NCBI RefSeq assembly: GCF_000331735.1
Contig: NC_020126.1
Location: forward strand, 8,931,501 to 8,995,500
Reading direction: 5' to 3'
DNA: 64,000 nucleotides
Source of the DNA: Myxococcus stipitatus DSM 14675
GTDB taxonomy: Bacteria > Myxococcota > Myxococcia > Myxococcales > Myxococcaceae
Shown here: positions 34,901 to 44,217 of the stretch, in pieces
Layout: every line of letters begins with the position of its first letter
How positions within the stretch are numbered: the stretch's first letter is position 1
Made by a program: the position numbers and the translations under genes
The notes under the pieces: model-generated
What the model was told of the DNA's origin: nothing
Databases searched by the model: none
The model's input: the letters and a program-made list of their open reading frames with translations, nothing else

Positions 34901-36924
34901 TGCTGGACCGCACCGGGGACCCGTGGGAGGTGAACAACGCCGCGTTCCACATCGCGCTGTCCCTCTACCGGTTGGGTCGGCTGCGCGAGGCGCTGGAGGC
35001 CAGCCAGCGCCTGCACGCCTCCGCCGTCGCGCGGGGAGACCGCTACTCGCTGCGCCTGGGGCTGGAGGCGTGGGCGAAGGCCTCGGACGGGAGGATTCCG
35101 GAGGCACTGCTCGCCGACGAGCTGTCCAACCCCGACCCGGCGGACCCGCACAGCCACTCCGGGGTGCTCCAGGCCCAGGCCCTGGTGCGGCTGCGCCGAG
35201 GTGACTTCGCGGAGGCCGTGGAGCTGCTGGAGCGCGCCGCGCGACTCGTCTCGAGCCCTCATCCCCGGCACGACTTCCTGGCCCCCATCCTCCCGCTGCT
35301 CGCCACCGCGCGGCGCAAGCTCGCGGAGGCCACCTCTCCTCTCGCGGCCGCCCGTCGCAAGGCCCTGCTCCAGCAGGCCGAGGACACGGCCCGGCGTGCC
35401 CACGCGCTCTCGCGCGCCTATCGCAACAACCTGCCGGGAGCCTTGCGCGAGCGAGGCCTGGTGGCCGCCCTGCGAGGACACCCCCGGCGCGCGCGGCACT
35501 GGCTGGAGCAGTCGCTGCAAGTGGCCGAGGCCCAGCGGATGCGGCACGAGCGCGCGCTGACGCTCAAGGCGCGCGGCGAGCTGGGGCAGGCGCTGGGCTG
35601 GACCGGCGCCGCGGAGGACCTGGACTCGGCCACGCGCGAGCTGGAGGAGCTGGAGGCCGGACTCTCCCCCGAGGTGGCCACGCAGGCGGGCACCCGCACC
35701 CTCTCCATGGTGGACCTCTTCCCGCGCGTGCTGGAGGCGGGGCGCAGGCTGGCGTCCGCGCTGTCCTGCGAGGCGGTGTTCGAGGCCGCGCGCGAGTCGA
35801 TGCGCGAGCTGCTGCGCGCCGAGGACTGCGTGGTGGTGGACGCACGACAGCTCGCCACCGACGACGCCGCGGCCCGCCTGGGCTTGAGCCGGAGCGCCAT
35901 CTCCCGCGCGCGGGAGTCGGGCCACATCACCGTGCTGGGCCAGGGCCTCCCGGGGGGCGTGAGCGAGAGCATGGAGCTGCTCGGCGTGCGCTCCCTGCTC
36001 TGCGCCCCCATCCAGGTGCGCGGCAAGACGGTGGCCTGCGTGGTGGCCACGCACCGGCAGGTGGACGCGCTGTTCGGCGAGTCCGAGGAGCGCCTGGCCG
36101 CCTTCGTCACCGTGCTGGCCGGCACCGCGCTGGAGAACGCGGAGAACTTCGCGCGCATCGCCGCGCTCTCGGAGGAGCAGGGCCGCCTCTACCGCGCCGA
36201 ACAGGAAGCGGTGCGCCTGCGCGACGACTTCCTCTCCATCGCCGCGCACGAGCTGAAGACGCCCCTCACCTCGCTCCAGCTCCACCTCCAGGGGCTCCGC
36301 TCCCAGGCCACCACCGCCACGCCGCTGCCTCGGGAGCGGCTCTCCGCCCGACTCGAATCCGCCAACGCGCAGACCCAGCGCCTGGGGCGGCTGGTGAATG
36401 ACCTCCTGGACATCTCCCGCATCTCCCAGGGCCAGTTGGACGTGGCGCTCTCCCCCGTGGACCTGGTGGCCTTGATGCGAGGCCAGCTCGAGCGGAGCCG
36501 GGAGGCCTTCGTCCACGCGGGCTGCCCGGTGCGCTTCGATGCCCCCGACCACCCGCTCGTCGGCCACTGGGACGCCCTGCGGCTGGAGCAGGTGGTGGCG
36601 AACCTGCTGTCCAACGCGATGAAGTACGGCGCGGGCCGCCCCATCGAAATCTCCCTGCGCGAGCGGGAAGGCCTGGTGCGGCTGCGGGTGAGGGACCACG
36701 GCATGGGCATCGCCGGGGACGACCTGTCGCGCATCTTCGAGCGCTTCGAGCGCGCCGTGTCCGTGCGCCACTACGGCGGCTTCGGCCTGGGCCTGTGGAT
36801 TGCCCGCGAAATCGTGCAGGCCCTGGGGGGCACCATCCAGGTGGAGAGCACTCCGGGGCAGGGCGCCACCTTCACCGTCACCCTGCCCCGCTCGGGCCCT
36901 CCCTCACACCTGGATGGCCACTGA
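31954..36924 (+). CDS. Giant Ser/Thr protein kinase - ATPase - TPR - GAF - histidine kinase
   Basis: 1656 residues from the ATG at 31954. Order: protein kinase (about 25-285; Lys54 in VVIKV, HRD at 144-146, DFG at 166-168, APE-like LSPEQ); AAA-type ATPase with Walker A AESGGGKS at 342-349 and a Walker B-like VVMLDDCQW; a long TPR-like helical array (about 700-1240); GAF (about 1265-1395); histidine kinase with His1432 (AAHELKTPL), N-box NLLSNAMKYG from about 1550 and GGFGLGLWIAREI. All kinase motifs look intact, so it could phosphorylate both Ser/Thr and His. Such hybrids are known in myxobacteria and other bacteria. Confidence 0.9.
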   Translation: MAGGTHFVDATPEEPRSGRQLGNRFELSRRLKASRGIATWAGVDLRTGEPVVIKVTSTPTLAPTARHRLEHEAEVLTQLDSPFILPARHVGTSGEWLYVVTPWLQGETLEARLSRGALSVPEALALGRDLLSALAEVHRHGVLHRDVKPSNLIVSGEPLEHATLIDFGLARSERLDPSSRNLPVGTARYLSPEQSGLLHRPVEATSDLYSAGVVLFEALFGGPAFAGDSVGEVLRQHLIARPRLRALGVDVPRALEELISRLLQTDPSDRYQSARSVLADLLELEDALERGQPEPALVTGARDTRHSLTEPSFVGRGRELATLEQELEATRTDPGRLVLVEAESGGGKSRLLEEFAARARRSRAWVLRGQAQDQVARHPFHLVTSVATTLTPVLQSRPELARAVRDNLAGQETGVCSVLPQLAPLLCPNFRLPTRALGPESLGENRVIWALTELLGALGTKDEPAVVMLDDCQWADALTLRALESWSRARSQGHGRVLAVASFRGEDLAPSHVLRRIVPTAHLKLSAFDARDVTRLAESMAGALPPEALALVARLSSGNPFMANAVLHGLVEDEVLVPGVSGWQVRKEALVQARSSRQAASLLVRRLRLLPLAARRMLSVGAVLGKSFERSRLEALSGATPEEVGAALEEPRRRHMLWEEGTRYTFVHDKLREVLLDMLTAQQRRDLHRLAASSAEKQLPVDSFELAYHFDAAGEEVQALPHALRAAEQAHNRFGLESAELNYRIAERGAADADPGTRFRVASGLGQVLMLRGQYAESRQQLERALSLARDKLERARVLGRMGELAFKRGDFLEAISALEQGLKLMGRWVPGRGLPTRAGAAWEVLTQVAHTLAPRWFLARRTLKDGEEDLQAVRIYSRLAYGYWYRRAQEAVLWAHLREMNLAERYPSTPELAQAYSEHSPAMCTLPWFRRAFVYAEKSLTLRQEQDDVWGQGQSLHFYGLACYGASRFDECIDKCTQSIQLLDRTGDPWEVNNAAFHIALSLYRLGRLREALEASQRLHASAVARGDRYSLRLGLEAWAKASDGRIPEALLADELSNPDPADPHSHSGVLQAQALVRLRRGDFAEAVELLERAARLVSSPHPRHDFLAPILPLLATARRKLAEATSPLAAARRKALLQQAEDTARRAHALSRAYRNNLPGALRERGLVAALRGHPRRARHWLEQSLQVAEAQRMRHERALTLKARGELGQALGWTGAAEDLDSATRELEELEAGLSPEVATQAGTRTLSMVDLFPRVLEAGRRLASALSCEAVFEAARESMRELLRAEDCVVVDARQLATDDAAARLGLSRSAISRARESGHITVLGQGLPGGVSESMELLGVRSLLCAPIQVRGKTVACVVATHRQVDALFGESEERLAAFVTVLAGTALENAENFARIAALSEEQGRLYRAEQEAVRLRDDFLSIAAHELKTPLTSLQLHLQGLRSQATTATPLPRERLSARLESANAQTQRLGRLVNDLLDISRISQGQLDVALSPVDLVALMRGQLERSREAFVHAGCPVRFDAPDHPLVGHWDALRLEQVVANLLSNAMKYGAGRPIEISLREREGLVRLRVRDHGMGIAGDDLSRIFERFERAVSVRHYGGFGLGLWIAREIVQALGGTIQVESTPGQGATFTVTLPRSGPPSHLDGH

Positions 36925-36945
36925 CTTCCGATGAACCCGGGAGGT

Positions 36946-37935
36946 TCAGTCCCGGAAGAGGCCCGTGACGGCCGCGACCCACCGGGGCGCCGGAGCCCGA
37001 AGCCCGCTCACCGAGGCGTGCGCCGCGCCTTCACCGCCCACCTCGCGCAGCGCCTCCAGCACCGCGTCCACGGAGGCGAAGCGCTGCTCGGGCAGCTTCT
37101 CCAGGCAGCGGCGGACCACGGCCTCCACGGCGGCGGGGATGTCCAGGTCCGGGCGAAGCTCGGAGAAGCGCGGAGGCAGCTCCTTGTGGTGGGCGAAGAC
37201 CAGCTCCAGCGGGTCCTCCGACACGAACGGCACGCGCCCCACCAGCATCTCGTACAGCACCACGCCCAGCGAGTAGACGTCGCCGCTCGCATCCACCACG
37301 TGGCGCGCACGCTCCGGCGCCATGTACGCGGGCGCGTCCGGCAACACCCCGCCCTCCGTGACGCCTCGCACGGAGAGGTGCGCGGTCTTCGCGGCGACGG
37401 GCCGGGCGCGGCCGAAGCCCCGCACCTTCACGTGCAGCAGCTCCCCGTCCGTCACCAGCAGGACGTTGGACGAGGACACCTCACCGTGCACCACCCCTCG
37501 CTGATGGGCGTGGCGCAGTGAACGCCCCACGCCGCGCGCCAGCGCCACCGCCTGCTCCCACGCCAGCGGCCCCGACGCGAGCTGCTCCGCCAACGTGCGG
37601 CCCTGAAGCCACTCCAGGGCGACATACACGGTGCCGTCATCCATCCGTCCGGCATCGAGCACGGTGACGGTGTTCGGATGACCCAGCCGAGCGGCGACCC
37701 GGGCCTCTTGTAGAAATCCCCGCTGCGCCTCTCCGTCGGCATGCGCGGTGCTCAAAACGTGCAACACCACCTCACGCCGCGCGGGAAGCTGCAGGGCGCG
37801 GTACAGGCGCACCGGCCCCCCGCCGCCCAGCGGCGCCAACACCTGGAAGCGGCCGTGCAGCACCTGTCCCACCAGCGGGTCCGCGCTCCAGGCGGCGTGC
37901 GTCGCGGGCTGAACGGTCTGAATCTCGGTTCTCAT
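36946..37935 (-). CDS. Predicted Ser/Thr pseudokinase
   Basis: 329 residues from the ATG with GAGGAG upstream. The fold is an STK-type kinase: Gly loop LGGGGPVRLY, APE-like AYMAPERARH, and the helix DVYSLGVVLYEMLVG. Three catalytic positions are lost: the VAIK lysine is His59 (VVLHVL), HRD has become His150-Gly-Glu, and the DFG aspartate is Gly173 (VRGFGRA). The structural Asn157 remains. It should bind partners rather than transfer phosphate. It converges with the giant kinase (21 bp between stops). No membrane segment or C-terminal sensor domain is seen. Confidence 0.85.
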   Translation of the reverse strand: MRTEIQTVQPATHAAWSADPLVGQVLHGRFQVLAPLGGGGPVRLYRALQLPARREVVLHVLSTAHADGEAQRGFLQEARVAARLGHPNTVTVLDAGRMDDGTVYVALEWLQGRTLAEQLASGPLAWEQAVALARGVGRSLRHAHQRGVVHGEVSSSNVLLVTDGELLHVKVRGFGRARPVAAKTAHLSVRGVTEGGVLPDAPAYMAPERARHVVDASGDVYSLGVVLYEMLVGRVPFVSEDPLELVFAHHKELPPRFSELRPDLDIPAAVEAVVRRCLEKLPEQRFASVDAVLEALREVGGEGAAHASVSGLRAPAPRWVAAVTGLFRD

Positions 37936-38052
37936 GATGAAATCTCCTCGGCACGCTCCCAGGTGCGCGTCACGGCCTCGTCGAGCGCTCGTGACGACCC
38001 CGGCAACACGGTGCGAAACCGGGCCTCCTCGGGCTTCCGGGTCGACACCGGC

Positions 38053-38091
38053 GTGAAGGGCCGGCCCCACTCTCCGGGGCCCACCCTTCAC
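38053..38091 (-). terminator. Large hairpin downstream of the 38132-38476 gene
   Basis: GTGAAGGG-cc-GGCCCC (38053-38068) pairs with GGGGCC-ca-CCCTTCAC (38076-38091), giving an 8-bp plus a 6-bp stem around a 2x2 internal loop and a 7-base loop. It lies about 40 bp past the stop on the minus strand. No U-tract follows. Confidence 0.5.
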
Positions 38092-38131
38092 GCGGCGTGC
38101 CGACGCGCTCATGGCGCGTCTGGCTTGCTGC

Positions 38132-38476
38132 TCAGGCCCGCAGCGGATTCACCGCTGCCGGACACTCCCAATAAGTGAACTCACACAGCTCCTGCGTCTC
38201 GTCGCAGGGGACCTTCATCACCGTCTTCAGCTCGCACGGATGAATCGGCACCTCCGGCTCTCGCGCGGCCCGCGTGTGACCTCTCGGTTCGACCTCCGTC
38301 GACGTCGACGGGTGCTCCACCACTTCCTTCGTGTGTGCCGCCTTCGTGTCACGCGCGGCGGCGCGCGCTTCCCGTCGTGGCTCCTTCACTCCCGTCGCCA
38401 CGGGGTGGGTTGCGTCCAGTACAAACCCCGGCACGGTGCCCAGCACCGCGCCCAGGATGCACAGCTTCCTGTTCAT
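38132..38476 (-). CDS. Small secreted hypothetical protein
   Basis: 114 residues. The start MNRKLCILGAVLGTVPGFVLDA looks like a signal peptide. The middle is rich in Lys, Glu, Ala and Thr and looks disordered. The end holds four Cys (HPCELK, VPCDETQ, LCEFTYWECPA) that could form two disulfides. No family recognised. A GGGGGTTTC stretch precedes the ATG and a strong hairpin follows the gene. Confidence 0.6.
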   Translation of the reverse strand: MNRKLCILGAVLGTVPGFVLDATHPVATGVKEPRREARAAARDTKAAHTKEVVEHPSTSTEVEPRGHTRAAREPEVPIHPCELKTVMKVPCDETQELCEFTYWECPAAVNPLRA

Positions 38477-38693
38477 GAAACCCCCAGGCCGGCTCGAACC
38501 GCCCCGACCACGCCCTGCGACGCGGCCCGTAGCGGCTCGACGGCCCGGACGTCACTAGCCGGTGGGTCTGACATTCCCGGCGCTTCCCGACAGCAGGGGA
38601 GCACCCACCCCCCTTTAGTGCCGATGAAGCGTCTGGTATCTGGGGGTCACCGGCAGCGGCTAGGATGGCGCGCCCTCGGAGCCGTCACCGCCC

Positions 38694-39071
38694 ATGCCCT
38701 TTCAGATCACCGTTCACGAGCAGGACCGAATCCTCGAGGTCGTCTATCCCTCCCAAGTCACCTCCGCGGACCTGTCGGAGTACCTGACAGCGGTGAAGAA
38801 GGCGATCGTCGGCTTCGCGGGAGAGTGGTCCGCGCTGGTGGACCAGTCGCAGCTCCGGGTCATGCCCACGGACGTCGTGGGCTCCATGGCGGCGCTCAAC
38901 GCCTACGCGCAGCTCCACGGCATGAAGCGCTCCGCGCGAGTCGTCAGCGACGCTCCGTCCGGCCTCCAGGCGTGGCGGATGACCAAGCGGGCGATGCTGA
39001 CCATCCCCACGCGCACCTTCGAGACGCGGCAGGAAGCCATCGCGTGGCTGCGCGACCCCGACGCGGACTGA
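38694..39071 (+). CDS. SpoIIAA/STAS-like single-domain protein
   Basis: 125 residues. Alternating strands and helices fit a STAS/SpoIIAA-like fold: the first strand ITVHEQDRILEVVYP, a helix ADLSEYLTAVKKAI, the strand WSALVDQSQL, and a helix near the end TRQEAIAWLRD. The phosphorylatable Ser of anti-sigma antagonists is not clearly placed. It is a single small cytoplasmic protein without an obvious partner kinase nearby. The family call is by pattern only. Confidence 0.6.
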   Translation: MPFQITVHEQDRILEVVYPSQVTSADLSEYLTAVKKAIVGFAGEWSALVDQSQLRVMPTDVVGSMAALNAYAQLHGMKRSARVVSDAPSGLQAWRMTKRAMLTIPTRTFETRQEAIAWLRDPDAD

Positions 39072-39176
39072 GCCCGCGGGCCGGGCCTCGTGCCCTCGCT
39101 CGCCCACCTCTCCTATAGTGGACGTGCTCGCCCCCCGGGGCAGGCATCCCGTCCCCTCATCAGGAGTCGTCTTCAC

Positions 39177-40823
39177 ATGCATCCCCCCCGGAACGGCGTC
39201 GCCAGGATTCTGCTTGGCGCGCTGATGTGGACCCTTGCCCTCGCGGCCTGCGCCCCCGGCCCCGAGTCACCACCGGGAGAAGAAGCTCCGGAGACAGGCG
39301 CCGGCGAGCACCCGGTGGTCTACGGCAACGATGACCGCACGGACGTCTACGCGCACGCGGACACGCTGCTGCGGGAGCGCGCCAGGCGCTCCACCGTCGC
39401 GCTGATGTCCCCGTCGTCCATCAACACCCGCGACCCGGACAACGTGACGTTCTCCGGGGGCACCCTGGGCTCGGCGGAGGGCCTGTGCAGCGACCAGCGC
39501 TTCCGCGACGACCCGGCGCCCGCGTGGTGCTCCGGCACGCTCATCGACGATGACCTGGTGCTGACGGCCGGCCACTGCGTCGTCGACGCGGGCGAGTGCG
39601 CGGACACCCGCTTCGTCTTCAACTTCTACCGGACGTCCGCCACCGCGCTTCAGCCGATAACAACGCAGGACATCTTCTCCTGCCGCTCCATCGTCGTGCG
39701 CCGCGAGGCGACGTCCGGCGGCCGCACGCTGGACTACGCCATCATCAAGCTGGACCGCTCCGCCGCGCCGCGCTTCGAGCCCGCGCCCATCCGCCCCGGC
39801 AACACCCCGCTGGCCGTGAGCGCCGGCATCGCCGTCATCGGCTCCGGCAGCGGCATCCCCTTCAAGATTGATTCGGGCGGCAAGGTGCGCGACGGCCGCG
39901 CCGGCACGCTGGACTACTTCGTCGCCAACACGGACACCTTCGGCGGCAACTCCGGCTCGGGCGTCTACGACCTGGAGAGCCACACCGTGGCGGGCATCCT
40001 GGTGCGCGGCACCAAGGACTACGTCGCGCGCGGCGGCTGCTTCGTCGTCAACACCTGCGCGGAGACGGCGTGCGACGGCGAGGACATCAACTACGTGCGC
40101 CCCGCCATCGACGCCTTCTGCCAGGCGTCCACCAGCACGCGGCTGTGCGGCTCCGGCCCGCCGCCCACGGGGGGCGCCTCCTTCACCTTCACCGCCGCCC
40201 ACACCGCCAGCGCCACGTCCAACACCGTCAACAAGAGCGTGACGCTGGCGGCGGGACAGAAAATCACCCTGGGGACCTGCGGCGTCACGGGCTCCGCCCT
40301 CACCGGGGACTCCTTCCTGCGTCTGTTCGGCCCGACCGGCGTCCAGGTCGCCGCCAACGATGACGGCTGCGGCGGCCGAGGCTCCCACCTGTCCTTCACC
40401 GCCACCGTCGCGGGCCCCTACGAGATTCGCGCGGGCTGCTACTCCGCCGAGTCCTGCTCCGGCACCGTCGCCTGGACGCTGACGTCCACCGGCCCCGCGC
40501 CCAGCCGGGGCTCGCTCGAGTTCTCCGCCAGCGACACGAACCACGCGATGGCGAACACCGTGAACCAGGACCTCCCCCTGACCGAGGGCCAGAGCCTCTC
40601 CTTCGGCACCTGCACGGAAGCAGGCGCCTCCGGCACCGGCGACACCGTCCTGCGCCTGTTCAACGGCGCGGGCCAGCAGGTGACGAGCAGCGACGACGCC
40701 TGCGGCCTGCTCTCCTACGCCAGCTACACCGTGCCTCCGGGCGCCGGTGGCACCTACCAGCTGCGCGCGGGCTGCTACGACGCCAGCAGCTGCGGCGGCG
40801 TGGTGACGTGGACCATCCGGTAG
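39177..40823 (+). CDS. Trypsin-like serine protease with two PPC-like C-terminal domains (lipoprotein)
   Basis: 548 residues. A leader with lipobox ALAAC (Cys25) suggests lipid anchoring. The protease domain has His133 (LTAGHC), Asp187 (LDYAIIKLD) and Ser259 (GGNSGSG), the full trypsin triad. Two repeated beta domains at about 350-445 and 455-548 (each with DDGCG or DDACG and IRAGCY or LRAGCY motifs) match bacterial pre-peptidase C-terminal domains. It should act outside the cell, probably in predation or nutrient release. AGGAG lies about 10 nt before the ATG. A long hairpin follows the stop. Confidence 0.85.
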   Translation: MHPPRNGVARILLGALMWTLALAACAPGPESPPGEEAPETGAGEHPVVYGNDDRTDVYAHADTLLRERARRSTVALMSPSSINTRDPDNVTFSGGTLGSAEGLCSDQRFRDDPAPAWCSGTLIDDDLVLTAGHCVVDAGECADTRFVFNFYRTSATALQPITTQDIFSCRSIVVRREATSGGRTLDYAIIKLDRSAAPRFEPAPIRPGNTPLAVSAGIAVIGSGSGIPFKIDSGGKVRDGRAGTLDYFVANTDTFGGNSGSGVYDLESHTVAGILVRGTKDYVARGGCFVVNTCAETACDGEDINYVRPAIDAFCQASTSTRLCGSGPPPTGGASFTFTAAHTASATSNTVNKSVTLAAGQKITLGTCGVTGSALTGDSFLRLFGPTGVQVAANDDGCGGRGSHLSFTATVAGPYEIRAGCYSAESCSGTVAWTLTSTGPAPSRGSLEFSASDTNHAMANTVNQDLPLTEGQSLSFGTCTEAGASGTGDTVLRLFNGAGQQVTSSDDACGLLSYASYTVPPGAGGTYQLRAGCYDASSCGGVVTWTIR

Positions 40824-40851
40824 GACCTGGGCGGTCTTCTTCCTGACACCT

Positions 40852-40906
40852 GGCCCGGTGCCGAGGACGGTGGGACGCCCTCCTTGCCGCCCCTCGACAC
40901 CGGGCC
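40852..40906 (+). terminator. Long hairpin after the protease gene
   Basis: GGCCCGGTG-c-CGAGG (40852-40866) pairs with CCTCG-a-CACCGGGCC (40892-40906) around a 25-base loop: 14 base pairs with one mismatch. It begins 29 bp past the stop and is followed by TTCC. Confidence 0.5.
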
Positions 40907-40928
40907 TTCCAGCCCCCTCACCCCGCGC

Positions 40929-40957
40929 TTGACAGCCTGGGGGCTGGGGTCTAACGC
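40929..40957 (+). promoter_or_regulatory. Sigma-70-type promoter for serA, likely leaderless
   Basis: TTGACA at 40929-40934, a 17-bp spacer, and TAACGC at 40952-40957. The serA ATG at 40966 is nine bases after the -10 box, where transcription should start, and there is no Shine-Dalgarno before it. Confidence 0.5.
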
Positions 40958-40965
40958 ACGGCGAC

Positions 40966-42219
40966 ATGAGCACTGCCCGGTTCCCGCCGTCCCCGACGCG
41001 CCCCATCCTCAACGAGGGTCCGTTCCGCGCCCTGCTGCTGGAGAACATCCACCCCTCGGCCGAGGAGATGCTGAAGGCCGAAGGCTTCCAGGTGGAGCGG
41101 CTGTCCTCCGCGCTCAAGCCCGCGGAGCTGGCCGAGCGCCTCAAGGGCGTTCACCTCCTGGGCATCCGCAGCAAGACGACGGTGCCTCCGGAGTCGCTCG
41201 TCCACGCGGAGGACCTGCTCGCCATCGGCGCCTTCTGCATCGGCACCAACCAGGTGGACCTGACGGCGGCGAACACCCACGGCATCCCCGTCTTCAACGC
41301 GCCCTTCAGCAACACGCGCAGCGTGGCGGAGATGGTCGTCGCGGAGGTCATCGTCCTCACCCGCCAGCTCTTCGACCGCAGCCGCGAGGTGCACACGGGC
41401 CAGTGGCGCAAGGTGGCCACGGGCAGCCACGAGGTGCGCGGCAAGACGCTGGGCATCATCGGCTACGGGCACATCGGCTCGCAGCTGGGCGTGCTGGCCG
41501 AGTCGCTGGGCATGCGCGTGCTGTACTTCGACGTGATGACGAAGCTGCCCCTGGGCAACTCGCGCGCGGTGGCCACGCTGGACGAGCTGCTGGCGCAGTC
41601 CGACTTCGTCACGCTCCACGTCCCGGCGCTGACGTCCACGCACATGATGATGGGCGCCGAGCAGCTGGCGAAGATGAAGAAGGGCGCCTGCCTCATCAAC
41701 GCCAGCCGGGGCACCGTGGTGGACATCGCCGCGCTGGCGGCCTCGCTGCGCTCCAAGCACCTGGGCGGCGCCGCGGTGGACGTCTATCCCGAGGAGCCGG
41801 AAGGCAACTCGGATGGATTCGTCACCGAGCTGCAGGGGATTCCCAATGTCGTCCTCACGCCGCACATCGGCGGCTCCACGGAGGAGGCGCAGGCGTCCAT
41901 CGGCAAGGAGGTGGCGACCAGCCTCTCCAAGTTCTTCCGGACGGGTGCGACGACGGGCGCGGTGAACTTCCCCATGGTGGAGGCGCCGCTCATCCCCGGC
42001 ACGCACCGCATCCTCAACGTGCACCGCAACATCCCGGGCGTGCTGCGCGACATCAACCGCATCGTCTCGGACCTGAACGCGAACATCCACGCGCAGGTGC
42101 TCAGCACGGACTCCAACATCGGCTACCTGGTCATGGACCTGGACCAGGACGTGTCCCGTCCGGTGTGCGACGCCATCGCCGGCCTGACGACGGACATCAA
42201 GACGCGCATCGTCTCCTGA
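40966..42219 (+). CDS. serA: D-3-phosphoglycerate dehydrogenase with ACT domain
   Basis: 417 residues, the size of the E. coli-type enzyme. The NAD loop GYGHIGSQ (about 167-174), NASRGTVVD with the catalytic Arg, and LTPHIGGSTEEAQ with the catalytic His are present. The C-terminal ACT domain (about 340-417) ends in YLVMDLDQDVS. It oxidises 3-phosphoglycerate at the start of serine synthesis and is usually inhibited by serine through the ACT domain. E. coli-type SerA also reduces 2-oxoglutarate to D-2-hydroxyglutarate. It converges with a dehydrogenase that may recycle that by-product. Confidence 0.93.
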   Translation: MSTARFPPSPTRPILNEGPFRALLLENIHPSAEEMLKAEGFQVERLSSALKPAELAERLKGVHLLGIRSKTTVPPESLVHAEDLLAIGAFCIGTNQVDLTAANTHGIPVFNAPFSNTRSVAEMVVAEVIVLTRQLFDRSREVHTGQWRKVATGSHEVRGKTLGIIGYGHIGSQLGVLAESLGMRVLYFDVMTKLPLGNSRAVATLDELLAQSDFVTLHVPALTSTHMMMGAEQLAKMKKGACLINASRGTVVDIAALAASLRSKHLGGAAVDVYPEEPEGNSDGFVTELQGIPNVVLTPHIGGSTEEAQASIGKEVATSLSKFFRTGATTGAVNFPMVEAPLIPGTHRILNVHRNIPGVLRDINRIVSDLNANIHAQVLSTDSNIGYLVMDLDQDVSRPVCDAIAGLTTDIKTRIVS

Positions 42220-42238
42220 CGCGCGTCCCGCGCCGCGC

Positions 42239-43645
<1,407 letters not shown>

Positions 43646-43816
43646 GCCCCAGGCGTATTGCAGGTCTCCCTCCGTGACAAGGTGCGGCGGGGCAGCCTCC
43701 GCCTGGCGGGTCGGCTGGGGCGCAGAAGAAATGGGCCAGCAATTAAACCCCACTGCGTATTCATAGCCGGCGACGTGCTGGTTGGACCCTGTCGCCACCC
43801 CAGAGGTTGGCCGCCC

Positions 43817-44197
43817 ATGTCCCTGCGCAGAATCCTGCACACCCCCGCAGTGTTGCTGTCCCTCCTGACGCTGGCGCCCACCGCGCCGTCGGCCGCTGAG
43901 CCGCCCCAGACCAACGTGCCCTACGTCTTCGTGGCGGTGGACAGCTACAACGTCAAGCAGACGAACCAGTTCGAAGTCACGGGTCTCCTCCTGGGGGAGG
44001 GCACACCCCGGACCATCCTCTTCACCGCTTCGACCACGTCGGCCGTCGACGTCAGCCAGCACCTGTCGCGGTGCGACCGGATGGCCCTGATGGCCATGAA
44101 CAAGCCGGGTGCCTACCGCTTCGAGGTCGTGAAAGGCATCTACTCCTACGAATTCTCCTGCCGCCTGACGCGCACGGCCGCGATTCCGGCCCCCTGA
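43817..44197 (+). CDS. Secreted hypothetical protein
   Basis: 126 residues with a signal peptide (SLRRILHTPAVLLSLLTLAPTAPSAA). The mature part is a beta-rich domain with VPYVFVAVDSYNVKQTNQFEVTG shortened to YVFVAVDSYNVKQTNQFEV, then CDRMALMAMNKPG and a final EFSCRLTR; two Cys could pair. No family recognised. It lies 20 bp before the calcium-repeat lipoprotein gene on the same strand and is probably its operon partner. Confidence 0.65.
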   Translation: MSLRRILHTPAVLLSLLTLAPTAPSAAEPPQTNVPYVFVAVDSYNVKQTNQFEVTGLLLGEGTPRTILFTASTTSAVDVSQHLSRCDRMALMAMNKPGAYRFEVVKGIYSYEFSCRLTRTAAIPAP

Positions 44198-44217
44198 ACG
44201 AAAGGCGGGCTCCACAC

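Noticed and set aside
34285-36771. An 828-codon frame antisense to the giant kinase
   Set aside because: Gln/His/Arg/Leu-rich with no motif; the plus strand carries an intact multi-domain kinase.
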